From Cyanobacteria bacterium UBA7694 (lineage in GTDB: Bacteria > Cyanobacteriota > Sericytochromatia > UBA7694), in contig DLGM01000111.1 in assembly GCA_002482705.1 (NCBI GenBank), positions 1-7,706 of the forward strand: 7,706 nt of DNA, given 5' to 3'. Made by a program: the position numbers and the translations under genes. Below the pieces are notes generated by a model that searched no databases, was not told the DNA's origin, and was given only the letters and a program-made list of their open reading frames with translations. Shown here in pieces: positions 1 through 6,211 of this stretch (position 1 is its first letter; each line of letters opens with the position of its first letter).

Positions 1-330
1 AACGGCAAACGATTCCAAGTCGCGATGCATTTGCCCCAAGTGGCTACCAGCAGTGCGAATGCCCCCACACGGGCCCCCAAAGGCCCTGGCAGCGCCAGCA
101 AACAGGCCAGTAACGGCAATGCGATCAGCACCCCCATGTCGGGTACCGTAGTCAAGGTCAACGCCGAAGCCGGGCAAACCATTGAAGCGGGTACCGTCGT
201 CTGTATCATTGAGTCGATGAAAATGGAAAATGACATTGTCGCCTCTCGCAGCGGGACGCTCAAAACGGTAGCCGTTCAAGCGGGGGACAAAGTGCAGGCG
301 GGAGCACTTTTGGTCGAATTTGAGAGCTAA
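1..330 (+). CDS. Biotin carrier protein or biotinyl domain, 5' end outside window
   Basis: C-terminal part of a biotin-dependent carboxylase or decarboxylase carrier. The frame is open from base 1 (it reads NGKRFQVA before the first Met at 25), so the true start lies upstream. NGKRFQV resembles the first strand of carriers from oxaloacetate or methylmalonyl-CoA decarboxylase and pyruvate carboxylase subunit B. A Pro/Ala/Ser-rich flexible linker follows, then an 80-residue biotinyl fold. The motif ESMKMEN carries the biotinylated Lys (residue 67 counting from Met at 25); SMKM replaces the commoner AMKM. The half-barrel ends with GDKVQAGALLVEFES, as is usual. It would carry CO2 on biotin between a biotin carboxylase and a carboxyltransferase, both presumably encoded upstream. 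Whether it is a free carrier or the end of a larger subunit cannot be told. Lipoyl domains are related, but the MKM motif argues for biotin. Confidence 0.9.
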   Translation, partial: NGKRFQVAMHLPQVATSSANAPTRAPKGPGSASKQASNGNAISTPMSGTVVKVNAEAGQTIEAGTVVCIIESMKMENDIVASRSGTLKTVAVQAGDKVQAGALLVEFES

Positions 331-337
331 ATAGCGG

Positions 338-377
338 GGGGCGGTATCAGGTAATCATCTGATACCGCCCCTCTTTT
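338..377 (+). terminator. Rho-independent terminator after the biotin carrier gene
   Basis: A perfect 13 bp stem, GGGGCGGTATCAG (338-350) pairing with CTGATACCGCCCC (359-371), has an 8 nt loop and is followed by TCTTTTG. It begins 8 bases after the TAA stop. The stem is GC-rich at its base and has a short U tract, so it should end transcription of the carboxylase genes and separate them from the next gene. Confidence 0.85.
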
Positions 378-419
378 GAGCGCTCAGGTTTAGCCAGCCC
401 TAGCGCCGGGAATAGATCC

Positions 420-435
420 TGTGAGAAAACTCACA
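420..435. promoter_or_regulatory. CRP/FNR-family operator-like dyad TGTGA-N6-TCACA
   Basis: The bases TGTGA GAAAAC TCACA form a perfect dyad with the spacing of the CRP consensus (TGTGA-N6-TCACA); the symmetry extends one base on each side (C419, G436) and also through G425/C430. It lies in the 225 bp gap before the 93-residue gene. A weak promoter could follow: TGGAAA at 457-462 and TAAAGA at 480-485, 17 bp apart. This would put the dyad centre about 60-65 bp upstream of transcription start, a usual place for activator sites. The dyad is seen directly; binding by a CRP-like regulator is inferred. In RNA it could also form a 7 bp hairpin with an AAAA loop, but no U tract follows. Confidence 0.5.
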
Positions 436-555
436 GCCACAGTGTGGAACTCCTCCTGGAAAACACCTGTCTGTAAGAGTAAAGATCAAAGTAGACCTGC
501 CACATCACTCCTCCATCGCTGCAGTCGCTCCCCATGACAGGCCAAGGAGTTCACC

Positions 556-837
556 ATGAAATTGAATCTCTTTAATCACCCGGCCCAAGCCCGTTTCCAA
601 GAACCCGAAAATCACCCCCATATCTCATCGCGCCACAGTTCCTTTGAAGCCCAAAAACAAGCGGCCCAAGCGCGCTTGCGCGCCTCTACCCCACGCACCC
701 CCGTCGATTATATCCACCGCCGTTATGATGAAGCCTTGGCACGACTGGCCTATGAAGCACCGTCTCCAGAGCGTGACGAACAAATGGCCAGCTTAGAACG
801 CAAGCGCACCGAGGCATTGCGCCGCCTCGGTCAATGA
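556..837 (+). CDS. Hypothetical 93-residue charged helical protein
   Basis: I do not recognise this protein. It has no signal peptide or membrane segment and is probably cytoplasmic. The first 28 residues are polar and His/Pro/Asn-rich. From about residue 29 it is rich in Ala, Arg, Gln and Glu, with two likely amphipathic helices: one around 29-45, and a second, helix-turn-helix-like pair around 50-92, broken by APSPER near residue 70. The abundance of Arg suggests a protein- or nucleic-acid-binding role, but that is a guess. The ATG start is supported by AGGAG at 545-549 with 6 nt spacing. The next gene starts 38 bp downstream on the same strand, so the two may be co-transcribed. A CRP-like dyad lies 120 bp upstream. 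Coding is supported by the good ribosome site and by codon use like that of its neighbours. Confidence 0.75.
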   Translation: MKLNLFNHPAQARFQEPENHPHISSRHSSFEAQKQAAQARLRASTPRTPVDYIHRRYDEALARLAYEAPSPERDEQMASLERKRTEALRRLGQ

Positions 838-875
838 AACCTTCCGCTATAATGGGGGCACAGGAGAACTGATCC

Positions 876-1751
876 ATGCTTACCCCCTTGGTTACTTTAT
901 TGGCTTTATTGCTGCCCGTACAACCCCCGATCATGAGTGATACCCCCCTGACCCCGACTCAATTGCGTGCGCTGCGTACGCCTCCAGCCGGGGAAGCCCG
1001 GGAAGCCCTGATACGCGACCTGGAAACCCTCATGCGTCTGGAACCCAACGGTCCATTTGAAAACCATGGCCTGCTCGTCAGCTTAGAGGCCAATCTCGAT
1101 CAGCAGCCGGATATCGAAACAGCAGTGCTGTTTGGTCGCCAAGACCGGGAAACGCTGCTCTTGGTCATCAACGCCCAAGGCATTATTCAAGCGCGCATTC
1201 CTGTCAGCAACTGGTATGGCAGCCCAGAACTGATGCTGGTCACCTTGGGGCAAACGCAAAAAGCCTTGGTGGTGCGCCAAATTGAAGAACATGGCACCGG
1301 CATTTATCGCGAGAGCTACCACTTCTACCAACTGCGGAATGGGCAGGTCAAAGGCGTGTTGCGCCTGCCGGGAGAAGCCCGCCTGTACGGCCCTGGCCCT
1401 CTCAACCAGCATCTCCGCGTCCGTTGGCAAGCCCTGAGCGGGGGCGAAGATGCGCTGCGCGTACGTTACCAATATCGCTTTTTCCCTGGCCCCAGTCAAT
1501 TCACCGAGGAAAACCCCAACTGGAGCTGGCTAGATAGCAGCGAAGAAGTCGATTTTTTATGGAATGAGAAGCAGCAAGCGTATGTGCCCGATTTTTATCC
1601 CAGCCACCCCCTGAACCCAGAAAAACTGCTCAGCCTTGAGTCATTGGGGGATCCACGTTTTTTTAAAGCCTTCCGGGCCGAACTGACCCAGCGCTGGCAA
1701 CAAGCCAGCCCTGCCGAGCGCCAACGGATGCGTAACCTCGGCTGGAAATAG
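876..1751 (+). CDS. Hypothetical 291-residue protein with hydrophobic N-terminus
   Basis: I do not recognise this protein. Residues 1-18 (MLTPLVTLLALLLPVQPP) are strongly hydrophobic and look like a signal sequence or membrane anchor, although the n-region has no Lys or Arg, unlike a standard Sec signal. There is no lipobox Cys. A helical stretch follows at about 24-55, then from about 80 to 215 alternating hydrophobic/polar segments suggest a beta-rich domain, and the C-terminal part is aromatic-rich and then helical (residues 255-291). The ATG start has AGGAG at 862-866 with 9 nt spacing. The alternative Met at residue 20 (933) has no Shine-Dalgarno sequence, so the longer form is preferred. 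It lies 38 bp after the 93-residue gene and converges with the EF-hand/glycine-zipper gene. Likely envelope-associated; function unknown. Confidence 0.8.
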   Translation: MLTPLVTLLALLLPVQPPIMSDTPLTPTQLRALRTPPAGEAREALIRDLETLMRLEPNGPFENHGLLVSLEANLDQQPDIETAVLFGRQDRETLLLVINAQGIIQARIPVSNWYGSPELMLVTLGQTQKALVVRQIEEHGTGIYRESYHFYQLRNGQVKGVLRLPGEARLYGPGPLNQHLRVRWQALSGGEDALRVRYQYRFFPGPSQFTEENPNWSWLDSSEEVDFLWNEKQQAYVPDFYPSHPLNPEKLLSLESLGDPRFFKAFRAELTQRWQQASPAERQRMRNLGWK

Positions 1752-1753
1752 TG

Positions 1754-1783
1754 CCAAACAAAAGGCCCCCGAATGGGGGCCTT
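1754..1783 (-). terminator. Terminator between convergent genes, oriented for the minus strand
   Basis: A 9 bp stem, AAGGCCCCC (1762-1770) pairing with GGGGGCCTT (1775-1783), has a 4 nt loop. Read on the minus strand, the hairpin runs into TTTTGTTTGG, a U-rich tail, so it terminates the EF-hand/glycine-zipper gene whose stop is at 1810. On the plus strand it is followed by CAAGCTGGG, with no U tract, so it would serve the 291-residue gene less well. Confidence 0.8.
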
Positions 1784-1809
1784 CAAGCTGGGAGGAAGAA
1801 AAAAGAAGT

Positions 1810-2496
1810 TTAGAGAACGGTCTTGGCGAGACGGTTGGCATCCCACTGGGTATCGGGGCGGTAACCACCCGTGGTCGCAGCCGGTTGCTGAGCCTCAGGC
1901 TTCGGTTTAGTGAGCAGACCGCCCACAACACCTGCCACAGCACCGATACCGGCACCAATGACCCAACCTTTCATCCCGGCAAACTTACCGCCCATGGCAG
2001 AGCCAATTTTGGCTCCCAGACCGGTGCCGCCGAGTACAATCCCGCCAAACATGGCACCACCCAAGGTAGAGGAGGCAACGTGTTCGCCCGTGCTGGTTTT
2101 TTCACCTGAAGGCACCGTGGCCGTCGCGGTTTGGAGCTCAGCTTCAACAATCCAGCCATCGTTATTGGTGTCAAACAGGCGCAGCTCTTGACCCAAGCCA
2201 ATGCCGCCGGTTTGCTGATCGAGGGCAGCCAGGTTGAGGGCATCAGCAGAGATGACAAAGTGACCCCGGGTGCGATCCTGGATAACAACTTCAACGCGAC
2301 CATTGTTTTGGTAGCGCTGCAGTTGGTTCATGTCGGTGAGTTGTTCGACAGACATGGTGCCAGGAGCGGCAGGCTGTTGTTGAACAGGAGCCGGTTGAGG
2401 ATACTGCTGTTGGACAGGGGCAGGCTGCGGTTGCTGCGGCCGAACGATTTCGTTAAGGGGTCTCAGTTGGGGCTGAGAAGCGGATATATTACCCAT
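1810..2496 (-). CDS. EF-hand and glycine-zipper protein, 228 residues
   Basis: Unrecognised protein with clear modules. Residues 20-45 are Pro/Gln-rich with two exact copies of PQPAPVQQQ (23-31 and 33-41). Residues 50-120 form a folded region ending in one canonical EF-hand loop, DTNNDGWIVEAE (109-120), with Asp1, Asn3, Asp5, Gly6, Ile8 and Glu12 all present, so calcium binding is likely. Residues 146-195 are a glycine zipper with Gly every fourth residue (157, 161, 165, 169, then 177, 181, 185, 189, 193); Lys 163, 171 and 176 divide it into two possible membrane-inserting helices. The tail is polar. There is no signal peptide. I place the start at ATG 2496, which has GGAGG 11 nt upstream; an in-frame GTG at 2535 would add 13 residues but has no Shine-Dalgarno sequence. 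A membrane-associated, calcium-responsive role is inference. Confidence 0.85.
   Translation of the reverse strand: MGNISASQPQLRPLNEIVRPQQPQPAPVQQQYPQPAPVQQQPAAPGTMSVEQLTDMNQLQRYQNNGRVEVVIQDRTRGHFVISADALNLAALDQQTGGIGLGQELRLFDTNNDGWIVEAELQTATATVPSGEKTSTGEHVASSTLGGAMFGGIVLGGTGLGAKIGSAMGGKFAGMKGWVIGAGIGAVAGVVGGLLTKPKPEAQQPAATTGGYRPDTQWDANRLAKTVL
2374..2430 (-). repeat. Tandem repeat coding for PQPAPVQQQ twice
   Basis: Two copies of a nine-residue unit separated by one Tyr give a 10-residue (30 bp) period in the N-terminal region of the EF-hand/glycine-zipper protein. The protein copies are identical but the DNA copies differ at several third positions, so the repeat is not a recent slippage product and the peptide appears to be conserved. 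It probably forms an extended, flexible spacer. Confidence 0.75.
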
Positions 2497-2507
2497 GTCT
2501 TGTGTTT

Positions 2508-2512
2508 CCTCC
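2508..2512 (-). promoter_or_regulatory. Ribosome binding site that decides the start at 2496
   Basis: On the minus strand GGAGG is followed by 11 nt and then ATG. The spacing is slightly long, but the only other in-frame candidate, GTG at 2535, has no purine-rich site within 15 nt. This favours the 228-residue form. Confidence 0.6.
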
Positions 2513-2558
2513 AGGGACCGTGGTTTGCTTGACACTTGTCTTGTCGGCGTTTGTCTCC

Positions 2559-2576
2559 AAAACCTTGTGTGGTTTT
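2559..2576. promoter_or_regulatory. Inverted repeat AAAACC-N6-GGTTTT, operator candidate
   Basis: A perfect dyad with 6 bp arms (2559-2564 and 2571-2576) and a 6 bp spacer. It overlaps the putative -10 element and spans the predicted transcription start of the EF-hand/glycine-zipper gene, where a repressor would act. The dyad is directly visible; its role is inferred. Confidence 0.35.
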
Positions 2577-2603
2577 AGATCAAATTTAAACATCACTTAA
2601 CAA
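2574..2603 (-). promoter_or_regulatory. Putative sigma70-type promoter of the EF-hand/glycine-zipper gene
   Basis: Minus strand: TTGTTA (2603-2598) as -35, an 18 bp spacer, and TCTAAA (2579-2574) as -10, preceded by TGA as in an extended -10. Each hexamer matches the consensus at 4 of 6 bases. Transcription would start near 2567, leaving a leader of about 70 nt. The region is AT-rich compared with its surroundings. Assignment is by eye. Confidence 0.4.
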
Positions 2604-2620
2604 GTATTGGAGCTTCTTTC

Positions 2621-2636
2621 CTGATCATAACTGATC
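2621..2636. repeat. Paired CTGATC sites, 10 bp apart
   Basis: CTGATC occurs at 2621-2626 and again at 2631-2636, exactly one helical turn apart. The same bases also form a short dyad, GATCA-TAAC-TGATC (2623-2636). The centre is about 60 bp upstream of the predicted start of the EF-hand/glycine-zipper gene, a common position for an activator site. It is short enough that chance is possible. Confidence 0.25.
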
Positions 2637-2678
2637 TGCGGCGCTAATTCTACGTAGATGGGGAGTTATGCGGGGGGC

Positions 2679-2699
2679 GGGGCGTATGTGATACGCCCC
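2679..2699 (-). terminator. Stem-loop after ugd, possible weak terminator
   Basis: A perfect 9 bp stem, GGGGCGTAT (2679-2687) with ATACGCCCC (2691-2699), has a 3 nt loop and lies 9 bases past the ugd stop. On the minus strand it is followed by a C-rich run and no U tract, so it is not a textbook intrinsic terminator. It may stabilise the 3' end of the operon transcript or cause only partial termination. Confidence 0.45.
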
Positions 2700-2708
2700 T
2701 ACGTGTGT

Positions 2709-4028
2709 TTAGATGCCACCCTCTACGCGGGCGCGGCCCATACTGTCGTACATAAAGCCCAATGCTCGCATCTTATGGGTGTCAAAAATATTGCGTCCGT
2801 CAACCACACGGGGCTGACGCAGACAGGTGCGCAAACGGGGCAATTCAAGGGCCCGGTATTGGGGCCACTCGGTCACAAAAGCGGCCAAATCGGCACCGGT
2901 ACAAGCAGCATAGGCATCGTCAGCGTATTCAATCTGGTCCCCAAATAAGGCTTGTACATGGCCCATAGCCACCGGATCATGAACCACCACCTGGGCTCCC
3001 CGCTTGAGCAACTCGGCAATCAGCGTCAGAGAAGGGGCTTCGCGAATATCGTCGGTATGCGGTTTAAAGGCCAGACCTAACAGAGCCACCCGCCGCCCTT
3101 GTAAATTCCCATCCAGGGCATGAGAAATTTTGTCGAGGAAGTGTAAGCGCTGCTGCTGGTTAATATTTTGCACAGCTTTGAGCAGCTCAAAATGATAACC
3201 ATGCTGCTCAACAATTTGCACAAAGGCATCCACGTCTTTGGGGAAACAACTGCCGCCATAACCGATACCGGCCCGCAGAAACTGCTCTCCAATCCGCTTG
3301 TCGAGCCCCATACCGCGGGTGACTTTTTGCACATCTGCCCCCGTGCGCTCACAAATGGTCGCCAAGGCATTGGCAAAGGAAATTTTCATCGCCAAAAAGG
3401 CATTGCTGGCATGTTTGATCAGCTCAGCACTGTTGATGTCGGTAATCAACATCGGAGCATTTAAAGGGGCATAGAGCTGCACCAGCAGAGACGCGGCTTT
3501 TTCACTGTTGACCCCCAGCACAATGCGATCAGGGTGCAAAAAGTCGTGCACAGCCGAACCTTCGGCCAAAAACTCAGGATTCGAGGCCAGATCAAATTCC
3601 ACATCACGCCCGGCCAAGTGTTCCCGCGCCAAAGCCTCCATCGATTCAGCGGTGCGCACCGGCACCGTACTTTTTTCGACGATCAGTTTGTAGCTGTGCA
3701 TGGCCTCGGCAATTTCACGCATGACCCGCTCCAAAAACGAGAGATCGGCACTGCCATCAGCCCGAGGCGGTGTCCCCACACAAATAAACAGAATATCGGC
3801 AAAGTCGACCCCGTCACGAATGGTGCTACTAAAACGCAGACGTCCTTCAGCCACATTGGCGCGCACAATATCCGCCAAACCCGGCTCATAGATCGGGATT
3901 TCGCCTGCCCGCAGGGCCTCAATTTTAGCGGGATTATTGTCAATACACAGCACCTCATGGCCCAAATCGGCAAAACAGGCGCCGGTCACCAGGCCCACAT
4001 AGCCTGATCCGATAATTGATAGTTTCAT
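2709..4028 (-). CDS. ugd: UDP-glucose 6-dehydrogenase
   Basis: Oxidises UDP-glucose to UDP-glucuronate with two NAD+, in the cytoplasm, supplying precursor for polysaccharides, glycolipids or lipid A modification. The 439 residues match the usual length. The N-terminal Rossmann domain opens with IGSGYVG (6-12) and has Asp30 for the NAD ribose. The substrate and catalytic region shows VGTPP (84-88), EKSTVPVRT (118-126), NPEFLAEGSAVHDF (150-163), Lys205 and Asn209 in IKHASNAFLA, and the catalytic Cys261 in GYGGSCFPKD with Asp265. The C-terminal UDP-binding domain has LGLAFKPHTDDIREAPS (317-333) and VVDGRN (408-413). All key residues are intact. The ATG has GAGGA 5 nt upstream. It is last in a four-gene run, 70 bp after hutH. 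Related UDP-sugar dehydrogenases (UDP-ManNAc, GDP-Man) are less likely given these motifs. Confidence 0.95.
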   Translation of the reverse strand: MKLSIIGSGYVGLVTGACFADLGHEVLCIDNNPAKIEALRAGEIPIYEPGLADIVRANVAEGRLRFSSTIRDGVDFADILFICVGTPPRADGSADLSFLERVMREIAEAMHSYKLIVEKSTVPVRTAESMEALAREHLAGRDVEFDLASNPEFLAEGSAVHDFLHPDRIVLGVNSEKAASLLVQLYAPLNAPMLITDINSAELIKHASNAFLAMKISFANALATICERTGADVQKVTRGMGLDKRIGEQFLRAGIGYGGSCFPKDVDAFVQIVEQHGYHFELLKAVQNINQQQRLHFLDKISHALDGNLQGRRVALLGLAFKPHTDDIREAPSLTLIAELLKRGAQVVVHDPVAMGHVQALFGDQIEYADDAYAACTGADLAAFVTEWPQYRALELPRLRTCLRQPRVVDGRNIFDTHKMRALGFMYDSMGRARVEGGI

Positions 4029-4098
4029 GGTTGTCCTCGCTGATTAAAAATGGGGTTGCCCGGAGACACGGGGCCCTGGGGTCTCATGCCACAACGAG

Positions 4099-5616
4099 CT
4101 AGTGGGCAGAAATTACCGGTAATAACTCCCCAGTGGCAATCATATTCTGAATTTTAGCAATCTCCGGTGCTAAATAACGGTCTTCCAACAGGGTCGGAAT
4201 CACTTTGCGAATCTGTTTCCAAACGGGTTCTGTGGCCGGGCTTGGCCCAATCGGCTGACGGAAGTCGAGAGCCTGAGCCGCACACAATAACTCAATCGCC
4301 AGCACATATTGGCTGTGCTCAAGCACCCGCCGGGCCTTATGGGCAGCAATGGTGCCCATGCTGACATGGTCTTCTTGCCCGGCAGAGGTGGGAATCGAAT
4401 CAACACTGGCGGGATGGGCCAATACCTTATTTTCGGACACCAGCGAAGCGGCGCTGTATTGGGCAATCATGTACCCGGAGTGTAAGCCGCCATTGGCAGC
4501 TAAAAAAGCCGGAAGCCCATTGCTGAGCTGGGGATTGACCATCCGCTCAATGCGGCGCTCTGAGATATTCGCCAATTCGGCAATCGCAATCGCGGCAAAA
4601 TCCATCACCAGAGCAATAGGCTGCCCATGGAAGTGGCCACAGCTGATGATTTCACCACTGTCCGGCAAAATCAGGGGATTGTCGGTCACACTGTTAATTT
4701 CGCGCTCAACCACTTGCCGGATATGGGTACAGGTGTCGCGGCTGGCTCCGTGTACCTGGGGCGTACAGCGCAGGGAATAGGCGTCTTGCACCCGGTCACA
4801 GTCAGCATGGGAGGCAATCAAGGGGCTGTCTTGCAGCCACTGCCAGAGATGGGCGGCACTTGTGAGTTGGCCCGGATGGGGACGCAAAGCGTGAAGTTCT
4901 GGGCGAAAGGCTTGAGCCGAACCCAGCGTTGCCTGTAAAGTCAAAGCGCAGGCCATATCCGCCACGGGCAAGAGTTCTTCAAGGCCAAGAACCACTTCAC
5001 AGGCCAATGCACACATGGGTTGGGTGCCATTGATCAGGGCCAGCCCTTCTTTGGCCTGTAAGACCAGAGGTGCGCGCCCCAGTTGCTGTAACACCTGGGC
5101 CGCCGGTTGAGTCCGCCCTTGATAATCCACGTCGCCTTCGCCAATCAAACCCAAGACCAAATGGGCCAGCGGAGCCAAGTCACCACTGGCGCCCACCGAA
5201 CCACGGGCAGGCACCACCGGGTGAATGCCTTGATTCAGGAAAAACAACAGTTGATCGAGCACAACAGGGCGCACCCCCGAGTGCCCCTGTACCAGTGCAT
5301 TGGCACGCAATAATAACATGGCGCGCACAATCCGTTCGGGGAAAGGCTCCCCCACTCCACAGGCATGGCTCAAGATCAAATTGCGTTGCAAAGCCGCAAT
5401 ATCCGCATCGGCAATCCGCTGATTTTTAAGATACCCAAAACCCGTATTAATGCCGTACACTACTTCGCCTTGGGTCAGGCAATTGTCAATCACCGCACGG
5501 GCGCGCTCTAAACGTGGCAGAACGCCCGCATCTAGTTCCACGGGCTGATAATGCCAAGCCACCGCCCGGACCTGTTCAAGGGTCAGGCTGTGGCCGTCTA
5601 AACATAAAGGGGACAT
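4099..5616 (-). CDS. hutH: Histidine ammonia-lyase
   Basis: Removes ammonia from L-histidine to give trans-urocanate, the first step of histidine degradation; cytoplasmic, normally a homotetramer. The 505 residues are a standard length. The electrophilic MIO group would form from Ala143-Ser144-Gly145 in GSVGASGDLAPL. Other family residues seen are Tyr54 in YGINTGFG, Asn196 in NGTQ, Tyr280 and Arg283 in YSLRCTPQVHG, and Glu415 in QEDHVSMG. Ser83-His84 (LSHACG) is the pair typical of histidine rather than phenylalanine or tyrosine lyases. One variation: the usual GNFHG reads GHFHG (327-331). The start has GGAGA 7 nt upstream. It begins 22 bp after the preceding gene, so co-transcription is likely. 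No hutU, hutI or hutG lies nearby, so the fate of urocanate is not shown here. Confidence 0.93.
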   Translation of the reverse strand: MSPLCLDGHSLTLEQVRAVAWHYQPVELDAGVLPRLERARAVIDNCLTQGEVVYGINTGFGYLKNQRIADADIAALQRNLILSHACGVGEPFPERIVRAMLLLRANALVQGHSGVRPVVLDQLLFFLNQGIHPVVPARGSVGASGDLAPLAHLVLGLIGEGDVDYQGRTQPAAQVLQQLGRAPLVLQAKEGLALINGTQPMCALACEVVLGLEELLPVADMACALTLQATLGSAQAFRPELHALRPHPGQLTSAAHLWQWLQDSPLIASHADCDRVQDAYSLRCTPQVHGASRDTCTHIRQVVEREINSVTDNPLILPDSGEIISCGHFHGQPIALVMDFAAIAIAELANISERRIERMVNPQLSNGLPAFLAANGGLHSGYMIAQYSAASLVSENKVLAHPASVDSIPTSAGQEDHVSMGTIAAHKARRVLEHSQYVLAIELLCAAQALDFRQPIGPSPATEPVWKQIRKVIPTLLEDRYLAPEIAKIQNMIATGELLPVISAH

Positions 5617-5638
5617 GTCATGTTCTCCGTTATCATCG

Positions 5639-6211
5639 TTAAGGGGTCGTTATGACCCGCTGTAGCCCTTGCAAAAGGGCCTGTTCATTGTTGGCATTCC
5701 CCAACTGCTCAGGATCGTCATGCAACACACTCAGGCTGAAGTTCTCCCCTTCGCCCCCCTGAAAGACCAGCAAAGCAAAGTCGAGGGTGCGAGAGCCCTG
5801 GCGGCCACTGCCGCTAATGAGATAAGCCGGGCGCTCCAACATCGTGATTTCTTCTGAGACGGCAATCTCAGCACTGCCCTCTTCAAGGTTGAGGCCATCT
5901 AAGGCGCTGCGAGCCATATCCCGCAGAGCCAAACCCTGTTCACGCCAGTAGGCCCCGGAAAGTACCAATCCCTGGCGCTGGGCCAAAAGACGTTCGGGGG
6001 TATTCTGACGAATTTCAGCACCCGGCAAAGTCAAACGCAAACCATGGGCCATCCAAATGACGTCTGCCACCACCTGGGGAGGTAAAAGGGGTGAAGGCTG
6101 GGCCTCCCCCACGGGTGCCCCTTCTGCTACAGGCTCCGTTTGAGCCACAGATACGCCACTCACGCTCAGGGTGGCAAACAGCCCCAGTGCCCATACACAC
6201 CGCCAGCTCAT
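5639..6211 (-). CDS. Exported protein of unknown function, 190 residues
   Basis: I do not recognise this family with confidence. Residues 1-23 form a signal peptide with one Arg in the n-region, a hydrophobic core (VWALGLFATLSVSGV) and a probable cleavage after SVA (21-23). A Pro/Ala/Glu-rich linker (24-46) leads to a domain of about 145 residues: helix, a hydrophobic stretch VIWMAHGLRLTLPGAE, a long helix around 86-107, strands around 114-135, FALLVFQ and FSLSVL, and a final helix containing ALLQGLQRV. This pattern loosely recalls the PsbP/Mog1/DUF1795 fold, but no motif proves it. There is no Cys after the signal, so it is not a lipoprotein. Its ATG overlaps the stop of the upstream lyase-like gene by 4 nt (ATGA), with AAGGA 6 nt upstream, so translational coupling is likely and a link with that enzyme is suggested. 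Confidence 0.82.
   Translation of the reverse strand: MSWRCVWALGLFATLSVSGVSVAQTEPVAEGAPVGEAQPSPLLPPQVVADVIWMAHGLRLTLPGAEIRQNTPERLLAQRQGLVLSGAYWREQGLALRDMARSALDGLNLEEGSAEIAVSEEITMLERPAYLISGSGRQGSRTLDFALLVFQGGEGENFSLSVLHDDPEQLGNANNEQALLQGLQRVITTP

Noticed and set aside
447..552. GAACTCCT (447-454) is complementary to AGGAGTTC (545-552) over the ribosome site of the 93-residue gene, a possible RNA switch
   Set aside because: Only 8 bp with a loop of about 90 nt, and the upstream arm would lie before the likely transcription start. A chance match to a purine-rich site is more likely.
848..853. Perfect TATAAT between the 93- and 291-residue genes, as a promoter -10
   Set aside because: No -35-like hexamer lies 15-19 bp upstream (the region is CCTCGG-like), there is no TG extension, and a start near 860 would fall almost on the Shine-Dalgarno at 862-866. 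An internal promoter is possible but not supported.
1083..1499. 138-codon open frame on the minus strand opposite the 291-residue gene
   Set aside because: It lies wholly inside a better-supported gene and its translation shows no family motif. It is best explained as a shadow of the plus-strand coding sequence.
2497..2535. GTG at 2535 as start of the EF-hand/glycine-zipper gene
   Set aside because: There is no Shine-Dalgarno near it, whereas ATG at 2496 has GGAGG upstream. The 13 extra residues carry no recognisable feature.
3534..4007. 157-codon open frame on the plus strand opposite ugd
   Set aside because: It is antisense to a certain enzyme gene, is rich in His, Gln and Thr without domain features, and is best explained as a shadow frame.
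4043..4048. TTTAAT on the minus strand just before ugd, as a -10 element
   Set aside because: Transcription would begin inside the Shine-Dalgarno of ugd, leaving no usable leader, and no -35 is visible at the right distance.
4050..4085. GC-rich hairpin with GAGAC/GTCTC arms and a minus-strand TTTTT in the hutH-ugd gap, as an intrinsic terminator
   Set aside because: The arms are only 5 bp around a 13 nt loop, and the T run is separated from the hairpin by about 12 bases. No stable stem directly precedes the T run.
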